Origin: Metasolibacillus fluoroglycofenilyticus
Lineage (GTDB): Bacteria > Bacillota > Bacilli > Bacillales_A > Planococcaceae
Direction: 5' to 3'
Length of the DNA stretch: 64,000 bases
NCBI RefSeq assembly: GCF_003049645.1
Contig: NZ_PYWK01000001.1
Span: forward strand, 1,581,487 to 1,645,486
Shown: in pieces, positions 46,782-56,444 of the stretch
How the letters are laid out: every line of letters begins with the position of its first letter
How positions within the stretch are numbered: position 1 is the stretch's first letter
Notes under the pieces: model-generated
What the model saw: only the letters and a program-made list of their open reading frames with translations
Told to the model about the DNA's origin: nothing
Database searches by the model: none
Program-made: the position numbers and the translations under genes

Positions 46782-47882
46782 ATGGAAAAGAAAATTACGG
46801 TATTACCTGGAGACGGCATTGGACCTGAAGTAATTGCTTCAGCAGTTCGAGTATTACAAGTGATTGGCAAGCGTTTCAATCATACATTTCATTTAGGATA
46901 CGGCGCAATTGGTGGTGCAGCAATTGATCAGTTTAATAACCCACTGCCAAATGAAACAATTTTAATGTGCGAGCAAAGCGATGCTATTTTATTAGGTGCA
47001 GTCGGTGGACCGAAATGGGATAATAATCCACCACATTTACGACCAGAAAAAGGCCTGCTACAAATTCGTAAGCATTTCGACTTATTCGCTAACCTCCGTC
47101 CAGTGAAGGCGTTCCCTAGTTTACTAGCTTCTTCTCCATTAAAGCGTGAGGTTGCGGAAAATGTTGATTTAATGATTGTACGGGAGCTAACTGGCGGCAT
47201 TTATTTCGGTGAACCACGTAAAAAAACAGAGCTAGCTGCTGTTGATACATGCGTGTATTCACGCGGGGAAATTGAACGTATTGTGGAGAATGCGTTTGAG
47301 CTAGCGAGATTGCGTCGAGGCAAGCTTTGCTCTGTAGATAAAGCGAATGTATTAGATACTTCACGTTTATGGCGTGAAATTGTAGAAGAAAAGAAGAAAA
47401 ATTACCCTGATGTGCAAGTGGAGCACAATTTAGTCGACTCCGTAGCGATGAAGCTTATTACAAATCCAAGTCAATATGATGTTGTTGTAACAGAAAATAT
47501 GTTTGGTGATATTTTAAGCGATGAAGCGTCTGTTATTACAGGTTCTTTAGGTGTATTACCATCCGCTTCGATTCGCGGTGATAATTTTGGTTTATATGAG
47601 CCTGTACACGGCTCTGCACCAGAAATTGCAGGGCAAGGAATTGCTAATCCAGCGGCAACTATTTTATCTGTTGCGATGATGCTGCAATATTCTTTCGGCT
47701 TAAAAGAAGAGGCTGCAGAAATTGAGCGTGCGGTAAGTGCCGTATTTGATGACGGTTATTTCACAGCCGATTTAGCACAGGATGGTACACGCGTTTTATC
47801 TACAGATGAATGGACAGATAAAGTGATTAATGAAATTGATACGAGCTTCGTGTCAGAAAGCATTATGATTTCGTATATTTAA
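46782..47882 (+). CDS. leuB: 3-isopropylmalate dehydrogenase
   Basis: A 366-residue NAD-dependent decarboxylating dehydrogenase: ITVLPGDGIGPEV, the substrate motif ELTGGIYFG, and ENMFGDILSDEASVITGSLG with GSAPEIAGQGIANP for NAD. ATG 46782 follows GATAGGTG; an in-frame GTG at 46773 is part of that site. Full length. Confidence 0.97.
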   Translation: MEKKITVLPGDGIGPEVIASAVRVLQVIGKRFNHTFHLGYGAIGGAAIDQFNNPLPNETILMCEQSDAILLGAVGGPKWDNNPPHLRPEKGLLQIRKHFDLFANLRPVKAFPSLLASSPLKREVAENVDLMIVRELTGGIYFGEPRKKTELAAVDTCVYSRGEIERIVENAFELARLRRGKLCSVDKANVLDTSRLWREIVEEKKKNYPDVQVEHNLVDSVAMKLITNPSQYDVVVTENMFGDILSDEASVITGSLGVLPSASIRGDNFGLYEPVHGSAPEIAGQGIANPAATILSVAMMLQYSFGLKEEAAEIERAVSAVFDDGYFTADLAQDGTRVLSTDEWTDKVINEIDTSFVSESIMISYI

Positions 47883-47897
47883 GGATTGGTGACTACA

Positions 47898-49304
47898 ATG
47901 GCAAAAAATATTATTGAAAAAATTTGGGAATCACATATCGTACATCGTGAAGAAGGCAAGCCTGATTTACTTTATATTGATTTACATTTAATTCATGAAG
48001 TAACAAGCCCGCAGGCATTTGAAGGGCTACGTTTAAATAATCGTCAAGTGCGTCGTACAGATCTATGTTTCGCAACGATGGATCATAATGTACCAACGAA
48101 AAATTTGCCGACGATTAACGACCCTATTGCAAAAAAGCAGATTACCACATTAGCGGATAATGCGAAGGAATTTGGTGTACAGCTTGCAGATATGGGGCAT
48201 CCAGATCAAGGAATTGTCCATGTAATTGGGCCTGAGCTAGGCTTAACACAGCCAGGCAAAACAATTGTTTGTGGAGACTCGCATACATCTACCCATGGAG
48301 CATTTGGTGCAATCGCCTTTGGTATAGGGACATCGGAGGTAGAGCATGTCTTGTCGACGCAAACACTGTGGCAGACGAAGCCACCAACAATGGAAATTCG
48401 CGTGACAGGTGAGCTTGGTGCTGGTGTAACCGCAAAGGACATTATTTTAGCGATTATTGCGAAATGGGGAATTGGTGTAGGAACAGGGCATATCGTGGAA
48501 TACACTGGTGAGGCAATTCGTGCATTATCAATGGAAGAGCGCATGACGATTTGTAATATGTCGATTGAAGCCGGTGCAAAAGCGGGCTTAATTTCACCCG
48601 ATGAAAAGACAGTTGAGTTTTTACGCGGACGTCGTTTTGCACCACAAAAGCAATTTGAGGAGGCAGCAGCCTATTGGCTAAGCCTCGCATCAGATGCGAA
48701 TTGTAGCTATGATGTTGTATTGGAAATTGATGCGAATGAAATTGAGCCTGTTGTCACTTGGGGAACGAATCCAGCAATGGGAACAGGGGTATCAAAAACT
48801 GTACCAACAACTGCTGACTACGCGAGCGAATCCGATAAACAGGCGCTGAAAAAAGCGCTTGCTTATATGGGCTTAGAGGAAGGTCAGCCAATTACATCTA
48901 TTGCCATCCAGCATGTCTTTATCGGCTCTTGTACGAACTCCCGTCTATCGGACTTACGTGCAGCAGCAAGTATTGTCCAAGGCAATAAGCTTCATCCGAA
49001 TGTAAAGGGTATTGTCGTTCCAGGCTCCCATTCAACGAAAAAGGCAGCAGAAGCAGAGGGACTGGATAAAATATTTACAGCGGCTGGCTTTGAATGGCGT
49101 GAATCAGGTTGCTCCGCATGCTTGGGCATGAATGAAGATATTATTCCGTTTGGCGAGCGCTGTGCTTCTACCTCAAACCGTAACTTTGAAGGGCGTCAAG
49201 GCACCGGGGCGCGCACCCATTTAGTAAGCCCTGCAATGGCAGCGGCAGCAGGCATTTATGGACATTTCGTAGATGTGCGACAACTAGAGAAGCAAGAAGC
49301 GTAG
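47898..49304 (+). CDS. leuC: 3-isopropylmalate dehydratase large subunit
   Basis: 468 residues with the aconitase Fe-S cysteines in [17 protein letters not shown] and [13 protein letters not shown], plus [20 protein letters not shown]. Works with LeuD to isomerise isopropylmalate. ATG 47898 is preferred over the TTG at 47886 because AAGGATTGGTG lies between them. Confidence 0.97.
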   Translation: MAKNIIEKIWESHIVHREEGKPDLLYIDLHLIHEVTSPQAFEGLRLNNRQVRRTDLCFATMDHNVPTKNLPTINDPIAKKQITTLADNAKEFGVQLADMGHPDQGIVHVIGPELGLTQPGKTIVCGDSHTSTHGAFGAIAFGIGTSEVEHVLSTQTLWQTKPPTMEIRVTGELGAGVTAKDIILAIIAKWGIGVGTGHIVEYTGEAIRALSMEERMTICNMSIEAGAKAGLISPDEKTVEFLRGRRFAPQKQFEEAAAYWLSLASDANCSYDVVLEIDANEIEPVVTWGTNPAMGTGVSKTVPTTADYASESDKQALKKALAYMGLEEGQPITSIAIQHVFIGSCTNSRLSDLRAAASIVQGNKLHPNVKGIVVPGSHSTKKAAEAEGLDKIFTAAGFEWRESGCSACLGMNEDIIPFGERCASTSNRNFEGRQGTGARTHLVSPAMAAAAGIYGHFVDVRQLEKQEA

Positions 49305-49317
49305 GGGAGAGAAGACG

Positions 49318-49908
49318 ATGGAACCAATTAATATTGTGAAAAGCGTATATGCACCGCTTGATCGAAAAAATGTAGATACAGACCAAATTATTTCAAAGGA
49401 ATTTTTAAAGCGCATCGAGCGCACAGGCTTTGGCCAATTTTTGTTTTACCATTGGCGCTTTGACAATGAGGGCAATGAAATAGCCGATTTTGTGTTAAAT
49501 AAAGCACAATACAAGAATGCAGAAATTTTAGTTGCGCAGGACAACTTCGGCTGTGGTTCCTCACGTGAGCACGCACCTTGGGCAATTTTAGATTATGGTT
49601 TCCGTGTTGTCATAGCACCAAGTTTTGCAGATATTTTCCATAATAACTGCTTTAAAAACGGCATTTTACCAATTAAATTAACGGAAGCAGAATGCGATGA
49701 GCTACTAGCGCAAGGCTTGCAAGAGGCACAGTCAATCGAAGTGAATTTAGAGGCACAAACTGTCACAACACCTTCAAAAGTATATCGCTTCAATATCGAC
49801 CCTTACTACAAAGAAATGCTGTTAAATGGCTGGGATGAAATTGCTTTAACATTTAAGTATGAAGATGCAATTGCAGCCTATGAAGCGAAGCGTGTTGTGT
49901 TTGAATAA
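49318..49908 (+). CDS. leuD: 3-isopropylmalate dehydratase small subunit
   Basis: 196 residues; DNFGCGSSREHAPWAI with the GCGSSREH substrate-binding loop and RKNVDTDQIISKEFL are typical. GGGGAGAGAAG precedes the ATG. Last gene of the operon; a perfect terminator starts seven bases after the stop. Confidence 0.97.
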   Translation: MEPINIVKSVYAPLDRKNVDTDQIISKEFLKRIERTGFGQFLFYHWRFDNEGNEIADFVLNKAQYKNAEILVAQDNFGCGSSREHAPWAILDYGFRVVIAPSFADIFHNNCFKNGILPIKLTEAECDELLAQGLQEAQSIEVNLEAQTVTTPSKVYRFNIDPYYKEMLLNGWDEIALTFKYEDAIAAYEAKRVVFE

Positions 49909-49914
49909 TGAGGA

Positions 49915-49954
49915 AAAAGATGAGCTTAGTGCAATCACTAAGCTCATCTTTTTG
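49915..49954 (+). terminator. Terminator of the ilv-leu operon
   Basis: AAAAAGATGAGCTTAGTG and its exact complement flank a CAAT loop, an 18-bp perfect stem. Confidence 0.92.
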
Positions 49955-49980
49955 CGGGTAAGGCTTTGTCACAGTAAAGT

Positions 49981-50060
49981 CGCCGATATATTTGAAAAAT
50001 CGCTGATATATTGCTGAAACCCGCTGATATAATTTGATGTCGCTGATAGAACAAATAAAA
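49981..50060 (+). repeat. Four mini-repeats (CGCTGATATA type)
   Basis: Units begin at 49981, 50001, 50022 and 50041, each with CGCCGATATA or CGCTGATA(TA), at 19-21-base spacing. Same period and similar core as the cluster at 17643. They lie between the leuD terminator and the C39 gene end. Confidence 0.7.
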
Positions 50061-50087
50061 GAGCTTATCTCATGAAGATAGCTCTTT

Positions 50088-51068
50088 TCACTGTATCACA
50101 ACCGCATGCGCCCCAAGTGCCTCATAGCTTGAAAAGAAGACATTTATATCAATCGTTTCATAGCCGTAGAGCGGATTCATAATTGTCACGCTATTATGGT
50201 CATAGCCTGTTAAAACGACAGCGTGTAAATTGCTGTAAATAGGGTGCTTTTCACCTGTTTCTTCAACAATCCAAAAGCGATTTGTTCGCGGTGGTTGCCA
50301 ATCAATTGTAACCCATGTTAAAACAGGGTAGCCTTGATCTATAAGCGCTAAAATTTCCTTTTTCGTGGCATTAGTAATATTCGCCGCACGTAAATTGGAG
50401 GATTGCTCAGCTAATACAATATTAGCTGCTTCTGCAATAGGATTTGCAAAGACATAAAAGCCATCTGTTGCACTAGCTGGGTTACCAGCATATGCAAGCT
50501 CTGGGTCGGGTCCGTATCTTATACCATCGCGAATTTCTGTAATTTCTCTTGGCAAGTATTCACGCTTCATCGTCATTTTATCTTTTTCGACACCGAAATA
50601 ATTGAGCATAGCCGTTAAAGAGGTGATTTCACAGCCATTTGGCAGCTCTGGATTTTGGAACACGGTTGGAACTGCTAAGCCTACCTCAGAATGCGGATAA
50701 AATGTTTCGATAATAAGATTAGGTTTACTTTTATCAAAAGTAAAAGCTCGACGTGACTGTTCGCGTCCATTGGGATGATAAACGACAGCCTCAAAGCGTT
50801 CATGCTCCTGTAGCTGCTCAAAAGCAGCAACTCCATCTGTAGATGCTACAGTACGCGCAATTTCTTCACCAGTTGACTCACTTTCTATCGCAACTATCAC
50901 TTCAGGAACAGCTACACGACTATAAAATTCTACCGTATAAACAATTAACTCATCAGAAAAATTTGCTGCCTCATGATTTTTTACAGCTCTAAATAGAGGT
51001 TCGGCATTTTGGCAGCTAGCAAGGATGACTAGAGCGAAAAGTAACATCACTAATAATAATCGTTTCAA
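50088..51068 (-). CDS. C39-like cysteine peptidase lipoprotein
   Basis: 326 residues: signal peptide with lipobox VILASCQ, a beta domain (about 30-120), then a papain-like C39_2 domain with the nucleophile in LPNGCEITSLTAMLNYFG and the His in SNLHAVVLTGYDHN. Predicted anchored on the outer face of the membrane. The substrate is unknown; bacteriocin processing is unlikely since no transporter is fused or nearby. The hairpin at about 50057-50088 (AAAAGAGC...GCTCTTTT) is its terminator. Confidence 0.85.
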   Translation of the reverse strand: MKRLLLVMLLFALVILASCQNAEPLFRAVKNHEAANFSDELIVYTVEFYSRVAVPEVIVAIESESTGEEIARTVASTDGVAAFEQLQEHERFEAVVYHPNGREQSRRAFTFDKSKPNLIIETFYPHSEVGLAVPTVFQNPELPNGCEITSLTAMLNYFGVEKDKMTMKREYLPREITEIRDGIRYGPDPELAYAGNPASATDGFYVFANPIAEAANIVLAEQSSNLRAANITNATKKEILALIDQGYPVLTWVTIDWQPPRTNRFWIVEETGEKHPIYSNLHAVVLTGYDHNSVTIMNPLYGYETIDINVFFSSYEALGAHAVVIQ

Positions 51069-51091
51069 TTCGTAGTCATCCTTTCAAAAGA

Positions 51092-52918
51092 TTATTGCTT
51101 TACAAAATATTCGTTATACCAAACAAGGAACATATAAATCGACCAAATTTTGCGCTGGCTATTCGTTGTACCTGTTACATGGGAGTCAAGTAGCGCTAAA
51201 ATTTTATCACGGTTGAAAAATTGTGCTGCTTCTTCACTGCTAAATAGCGCTCGCACTTGTGCTACATATTTTTCGTCGCGCAGCCAATGGCGAATTGGCA
51301 CAGGGAAACCGATTTTTTTACGGTTCGCCCATTCTTCAGGTAGCGCCTCACGTGCCGCTTGACGGAATGCATATTTTGTATTTTCTTCATTCACGCGGTA
51401 GCGTGTTGGTACAGATGCCGCGACATCCATCATTTCACGGTCAAGAAGCGGTACACGCAGTTCAATTGAATGAGCCATTGCCATTTTATCTGCTTTTAAT
51501 AAAATATCATCTACTAACCATAAATTTAAGTCTAAAAGCTGCTTTTTCGTTACATCATCATGACCTTGGAACTTTTTGTAGTAAGGACCTACGATATCTG
51601 CCACAGAAGGAGCCTTATTAAAGTCAGATGTTAAAATCGCTGTAGATTCGTACTCTTCAAAAATACGAGCTTGACCGATAAATGTTTGCTCAACTGGAAG
51701 CTTAGCACGTCTTGCCAAACCACCAATTTTGCTATTTGGCATAATCGTTCCCGCAATATTGGCTAAAGCGCGGATTGGGGAAGGCAGGCTTTTAAACTTC
51801 TTCATATTCGGTGTGTCCGTATATTCATCATAGCCACCGAATAATTCATCAGCGCCTTCACCAGAAAGAACGACTGTTACATGCTTGCTCGCGAGACGTG
51901 CTAAATAGTAAAGAGGAACAATCGATGGATTTGAATGCGGCTCATCCATCATATATTGAATTTTTCCTAAATCCGCAAAGCATTCATCGGAGTTTAAAAT
52001 TTCATTAACATTTTCAATGCCGAGCTCCTTTGAAAGCTGCACGGCATTGTCAATTTCAGAGAAATTTTCAGCGCTAAAGCCTACCGTAAATGTTTTATCT
52101 GGGCGAAGGACACTTGCTACGTAGCTAGAGTCAACACCACTTGATAAAAATGAGCCTACTTTTACATCGGCAATCGTATGTGCCGCCACAGATTCACGGA
52201 CAGCATCATCAATATCCTCAATAATTTTTTCGAGCGGACGCTCTTCGGGAGCATATGTTGGCTCCCAGTAACGCTCAATTGTTAAATGACCATTTTCATA
52301 CGTCATATGATGTGCTGCAGGCAATTTAAAAATGCCTTTAAAAAATGTTTCATTTAATACAGGGTATTGAAATGTTAAATAAGGCTTTAATGCTTCCTTA
52401 TTTAGCTCCTTCACAAAATGCGGATGCGGTAAAAAGCTTTTAATTTCCGACCCGAAAAATAGCGTACCATTCATTTGTCCGTAATAGAATGGCTTAATGC
52501 CAAAATGGTCGCGTGCCGCAAATAATTTTTGGTTTTCACGATCCCAAATGATGAAGGCAAACATCCCACGTAGCTTTTGCACAAGCTTTGAACCATATTC
52601 CTCATAGCCATGGAGTAAAATTTCGCTATCCGTTTGGGTTTTAAACACATGTCCCTTAGCAATTAAATCTTCACGAATCATTTGGTAATTATAAATTTCC
52701 CCATTAAAAATTAAAACGAGTGACTCGTCCTCATTAAATAAAGGCTGTGAGCCATGCTCTAAATCGATAATGCTTAGACGGCGAAAGCCAAGGTGAGCTA
52801 TGCCTTCATTAAATTGACCACCGCTATCAGGACCGCGATGGATAATTTGATTCATCATATTTTCTAAAACGGCTGAGGCTCCTTCAACCTCACCGATAAA
52901 TCCAGTAAATCCACACAT
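51092..52918 (-). CDS. asnB: Asparagine synthetase, glutamine-hydrolysing
   Basis: 608 residues. The N-terminal glutaminase domain starts at the nucleophile Cys2 (MCGFTGFIG) with HRGPDSGG and RLSIIDLEHGSQP; the synthetase domain has the PP-loop VGSFLSSGVDSSYVAS and LSGEGADELFGGY. Converts aspartate to asparagine with glutamine and ATP. By length it is closest to B. subtilis AsnB/AsnO types; AsnO is the sporulation paralogue and cannot be excluded. Confidence 0.94.
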   Translation of the reverse strand: MCGFTGFIGEVEGASAVLENMMNQIIHRGPDSGGQFNEGIAHLGFRRLSIIDLEHGSQPLFNEDESLVLIFNGEIYNYQMIREDLIAKGHVFKTQTDSEILLHGYEEYGSKLVQKLRGMFAFIIWDRENQKLFAARDHFGIKPFYYGQMNGTLFFGSEIKSFLPHPHFVKELNKEALKPYLTFQYPVLNETFFKGIFKLPAAHHMTYENGHLTIERYWEPTYAPEERPLEKIIEDIDDAVRESVAAHTIADVKVGSFLSSGVDSSYVASVLRPDKTFTVGFSAENFSEIDNAVQLSKELGIENVNEILNSDECFADLGKIQYMMDEPHSNPSIVPLYYLARLASKHVTVVLSGEGADELFGGYDEYTDTPNMKKFKSLPSPIRALANIAGTIMPNSKIGGLARRAKLPVEQTFIGQARIFEEYESTAILTSDFNKAPSVADIVGPYYKKFQGHDDVTKKQLLDLNLWLVDDILLKADKMAMAHSIELRVPLLDREMMDVAASVPTRYRVNEENTKYAFRQAAREALPEEWANRKKIGFPVPIRHWLRDEKYVAQVRALFSSEEAAQFFNRDKILALLDSHVTGTTNSQRKIWSIYMFLVWYNEYFVKQ

Positions 52919-53139
52919 AAATACTAATTCTCCCTTAATGTTTATTGTTGTCAGTCATCGTATATTGCAAGCCGTATCGTTTCAAACAAATTTTCGCAAT
53001 CTATAAAAATAATCGTTCCAAGTTAATTTTGAAATTTTATAGTTTAATCAATTTTTTATTTTTAAAAGCTTACTTTAAGTATTATGCCTAAAAACTATGC
53101 TATTGGTCAACTGCTTGATATGTAAGGGTTTTATTATGC

Positions 53140-53303
53140 ATTAGTCCCACTTTCCATTTAGAACAAGTGTGAAAGCATTTACAATGGCATCTTTAGTTTT
53201 TTAGTACCGTGTGAATCATTTCAGATGTATTACCTAATCGCTCTGCAGTAGCTTTCTCTGGAAAGCTATTATTCATTAGTATTGTTGCGTGAGTATTTCT
53301 TAA
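53140..53303 (-). pseudogene. Tyrosine recombinase (phage-type integrase) C-terminal remnant
   Basis: The minus strand encodes LRNTHATILMNNSFPEKATA, then ERLGNTSEMIHTV, the active-site HxxH/R region of tyrosine recombinases; after one frameshift near 53195 it continues KDAIVNAFTLVLNGKWD and stops. The expected tyrosine motif is lost. No other part of the gene remains. The flanks (52919-53139) show only AT-rich sequence. Confidence 0.55.
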
Positions 53304-53348
53304 CTAATGGATTATACAGTAAAGTATTGGCTCTCCGGAAAATAGAGA

Positions 53349-53555
53349 GGAGTTGTCCGAAAAGTCCATTTTGTTTTGACACCGTATTGAAATAAATGTT
53401 TTCATCGCTTCCCTTTTACTGAAGGATAACGCTGCTAAAGCCAATGTTCATCCCATTTTTAAAAGAGGCGTTCCCTGCTTATATGAATCAACATTTTACG
53501 AAACATCATCGCTACTGTCCAAAATGCCGGCTATGCACTGCTTTTTGGACAGCCC
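53349..53555 (+). repeat. MITE-like dispersed repeat, copy D
   Basis: Begins AGTTGTCCGAAAAGTCCATT and ends GCACTGCTTTTTGGACAGCC, giving imperfect terminal inverted repeats; the interior aligns along its whole length with copies A-C. Best-preserved copy. Confidence 0.8.
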
Positions 53556-53798
53556 TATGCTTTTTATTTTTTTGTGAAATAACAATATACTTTTGGATTC
53601 TTATTTGATTTAAAAATCTTCATTTTCCCATTTTTTCTTTCAAGCTTGGTGCTATGTAATAGGAAAAAAATAGTTTTATGAAGTTTGGCAACAACCATTT
53701 TAGATATGTTGTTACTTAGTATTATAGATAAAAGAGTGCGTATAAGAAATGGTTTTCTTATAACAAGTAGGAATTAAAAGATTTAATGACAATGTTAA

Positions 53799-54044
53799 AT
53801 CGTTGAGATAAAGCTAAAAAGTTTTTATCAGAAAAATTACTTAGAAAATATATCTAGATATGCTAAAGCTCATCTTGTTGTTGATGCCAACTTTGTAGTT
53901 TGCAATATCCTCAAAACACTGCCATGGCTGAGAAATCAACTTGCGCTAGTGTTCCATATACCTTTTCAAACCAAATCCACGGAAAAAAAGTTATTTAATT
54001 TTAAATGCTTCCTTTTAAATAAGCGGGGCAGGTTAATTCAATAA
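53799..54044 (+). pseudogene. Possible DDE transposase remnant
   Basis: An 81-codon frame without a start reads SFYQKNYLENISRYAKAHLV then VDANFVVCNILKTLPWLRNQ. The hydrophobic-Asp-Ala-x-Phe pattern resembles the second Asp of IS4-like transposases. It lies in a region with other mobile debris. Weak assignment. Confidence 0.3.
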
Positions 54045-54076
54045 GATATTTATGGATTTAATACACATTGAAATAT

Positions 54077-54104
54077 TTGGATGAATCCTAAAAAAGTGTA
54101 TAAT
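54077..54104 (+). promoter_or_regulatory. Promoter of the methyltransferase transcript
   Basis: TTGGAT, 16-base spacer, TATAAT, about 35 bases before the small leader ORF at 54139. Confidence 0.6.
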
Positions 54105-54138
54105 ATAATAATAATCTATAGAAAGTGAGTGATTTAAT

Positions 54139-54219
54139 ATGATAGTCAGCTCTTTACCTACATCAAAAAACAAACTTGAGGTGCGGAAGCTTTAATAATC
54201 TCAATAAAATTCTTCCGCA
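54139..54219 (+). promoter_or_regulatory. Leader ORF and hairpin, possible translation attenuator
   Basis: ATG 54139 (weak AAAGTGAG site) opens an 18-codon frame, MIVSSLPTSKNKLEVRKL, ending at 54195. Its last codons contain TGCGGAAG (54182-54189), which pairs with CTTCCGCA (54212-54219) just before the TTGGAGG ribosome site of the methyltransferase. The layout recalls inducible leader-peptide attenuators, though the stem does not itself cover the ribosome site. Confidence 0.4.
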
Positions 54220-54240
54220 TATACTATTGGAGGAAATGAA

Positions 54241-54999
54241 ATGTTTAGTTATTATGGTGCATTAAGTACGGAAGTATATGATTTTACCAAACCTGTGGGG
54301 TATTCAATTGGCGGTGACATTGAATATTATCTTGAAAGATTAAAAGGAACGAAAGGGAAAATACTTGAAGCTGCTGTCGGTTCAGGCCGATTCTTAATTC
54401 CCCTACTTGAAAATGGATTTATTGTTGATGGTATTGATTATTCAACTGAAATGTTAGATTCTTGTCGAAAACGATGCAAAGAAAGAGGCTTAAATCCGAA
54501 GCTATATGAAGGGAACTTACGTAGTTTTTCTTTGGAATCAAAATATGAGGCGATCGTTATACCTACTGGCTCCTTTTGTTTAATCGACAATTTTACGGAT
54601 GCTAAAAACGCTCTGAAATGCTTTTATAATCATCTAATGCCCGAAGGACGTCTAATAGTTGATTTGCTATTACCAAGTAATTGGCGTACAGAAGAAATTA
54701 CTACTGCAACCTTTCCTCTTTCTAATGAAGAAGGCATTACATTAGAAAGCAGGTCAATTGAAATCAACTGGATTGACCAATATACCTTATCTTATTTAAA
54801 ATACGAGAAATGGAGAGATGGTAAGCTCGTAGACACAGAATTACAGAAATTTGCAATGAGATGGTATGGAATGGAAGAATTCAAACTGATTTTAGAAAGC
54901 GTTGGTTTTTCTGATATTACATGTTCTGCCGATTATTCTTTCAAAAAGCAACCATCAAAAGATTGCCAACTCATTACATTTGAGGCTGTACGAAAATAA
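54241..54999 (+). CDS. SAM-dependent methyltransferase (class I)
   Basis: 252 residues with a class I Rossmann domain: motif I KILEAAVGSGRFLIPLLENG, motif II VDGIDYSTEMLDSCRKR, motif III region YEAIVIPTGSFCLIDNF. The substrate cannot be told; the family includes small-molecule methyltransferases. GGAGG is seven bases before the ATG. A terminator (GGGACTCA...TGAGTCCC) follows at about 55089. Confidence 0.85.
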   Translation: MFSYYGALSTEVYDFTKPVGYSIGGDIEYYLERLKGTKGKILEAAVGSGRFLIPLLENGFIVDGIDYSTEMLDSCRKRCKERGLNPKLYEGNLRSFSLESKYEAIVIPTGSFCLIDNFTDAKNALKCFYNHLMPEGRLIVDLLLPSNWRTEEITTATFPLSNEEGITLESRSIEINWIDQYTLSYLKYEKWRDGKLVDTELQKFAMRWYGMEEFKLILESVGFSDITCSADYSFKKQPSKDCQLITFEAVRK

Positions 55000-55088
55000 T
55001 CTAATCGTACATTTCTGAAATGGGATGTTTGCAAAAGAACTGAGCGTTATTTTTTCGTTCTGTGAACTAGATGAGAATAATAAAATGA

Positions 55089-55120
55089 GGGACTCACCAA
55101 AGATGATGAGTCCCTTTTAA
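55089..55120 (+). terminator. Terminator after the methyltransferase gene
   Basis: GGGACTCA and TGAGTCCC round a ten-base loop, followed by TTTTAA. Confidence 0.8.
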
Positions 55121-55141
55121 TATTCTAAGGAGAGTGAAAAA

Positions 55142-56182
55142 TTGATTTTAAAGAACGTGAATGATTACACAAACTTATTTGAAGATGTACGTACTCATGT
55201 GATGGAAAGTGCTGAAAAGTTGGGTGCTAGCGGTGGTGCTCTATTTATTATTCAGAACGATAAAATCGCAAAAGAATCTTATTTTGGTAAGCAGTCTAAT
55301 GCAAAACTTGCTCGAGATGTTCAAGTAGACACTCAATTCCATATTGCATCTGTAAGAAAAGCTTATATTGGTTTTGCTGCAGCTTATGCTATATACAATG
55401 GTTACTTTTCCATGGATGATACAGTTCAGCAGTTTGTTGAAGATTCGAATTTAGCTGCATATGAGGGGGTAACTATTCGTCACTTATTAACCCATACACA
55501 TGGATTAAAAATTGTTGACGGCAATAAACTAGTAAGTGAATATAAACCTGGTGAATCATGGGCATATAGAGGTCCAAGCATTGATTTATTGACAATGATT
55601 ATCCGAAAAACAACGGGACAGTCTGTTGCTGAAATTATTAAATCACAGGTTATTGAACCACTAGGCTTTCAATCAACAGAATGGATTAAGATGAGTAAGC
55701 CTCATTCAAAAATTGCAAACGCTATTCGAGATGCAGATAACCCATTTTGGACGAAGACGGATGTAGTAGATGGTTCTGGAATGAATATGTATGTGTCTGC
55801 ACAGGAGCTTGCTTTATGGGGTTACATTCATTTAACAGAAGGGAAATGGGGAGGAAAACAGATTATTCCTAGAGAAATCATTCAAATGGCTACATCCATT
55901 CAAACTCCCAACCCAACACTTCCTATTCAAAAGAATGGATTTTTATGGTTTGTAAAAGACACAAACCTTAGTTTTAACCAAATAGGCGACACAGTTCCAC
56001 AAGGATCCTATCAATTACTTGGCTACACCAATGTAGCTTTGCTCGTCATTCCAGAGGAAAACGTAGTAGCAGTAAGAATGCTCAACCGTTACGGCTCACC
56101 TAAAGGATACGATTATTTAAGCGACATTCGGTCTTTTGGAGATACTGTTTATAAATGTTCTATAAAATTAACAATGCAATAG
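55142..56182 (+). CDS. Serine hydrolase, beta-lactamase/class C PBP family
   Basis: 346 residues; the nucleophile SxxK is in FHIASVRKAYIGFA, followed by the family sequence TIRHLLTHTHGLK and a YxN-like SWAYRGPSIDLL. No signal peptide, so cytoplasmic. Starts at TTG ten bases after AAGGAG. Relatives include esterases, D-amino-acid peptidases and lactamases; the substrate is unknown. Confidence 0.88.
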   Translation: MILKNVNDYTNLFEDVRTHVMESAEKLGASGGALFIIQNDKIAKESYFGKQSNAKLARDVQVDTQFHIASVRKAYIGFAAAYAIYNGYFSMDDTVQQFVEDSNLAAYEGVTIRHLLTHTHGLKIVDGNKLVSEYKPGESWAYRGPSIDLLTMIIRKTTGQSVAEIIKSQVIEPLGFQSTEWIKMSKPHSKIANAIRDADNPFWTKTDVVDGSGMNMYVSAQELALWGYIHLTEGKWGGKQIIPREIIQMATSIQTPNPTLPIQKNGFLWFVKDTNLSFNQIGDTVPQGSYQLLGYTNVALLVIPEENVVAVRMLNRYGSPKGYDYLSDIRSFGDTVYKCSIKLTMQ

Positions 56183-56444
56183 CATTATAATTAAAAGGTG
56201 TTGCAGAGATACTCAAATGCATATGAAATTCCACAAAGAGGAACGATTGCTAAGCAACACCATTACGAAATAATTCAACTTTTTTTGTAAAAACAAAACT
56301 AAGATTTACTGAGAAAGAATCCATTTTGATTAATCTTTTTTTCAAGCTGTATTCTTTCTGTTTATTGTTAAATACTAGATTGTAGGATTTTTTTAATCAA
56401 ACTTTAGCATAAGTAATTATCGAAATATTCGGATTTCATAATGG

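Noticed and set aside
49981-50060. Mini-repeats considered as a second CRISPR array
   Set aside because: Units are only about 20 nt with a 10-nt core and no unique spacers of CRISPR length.
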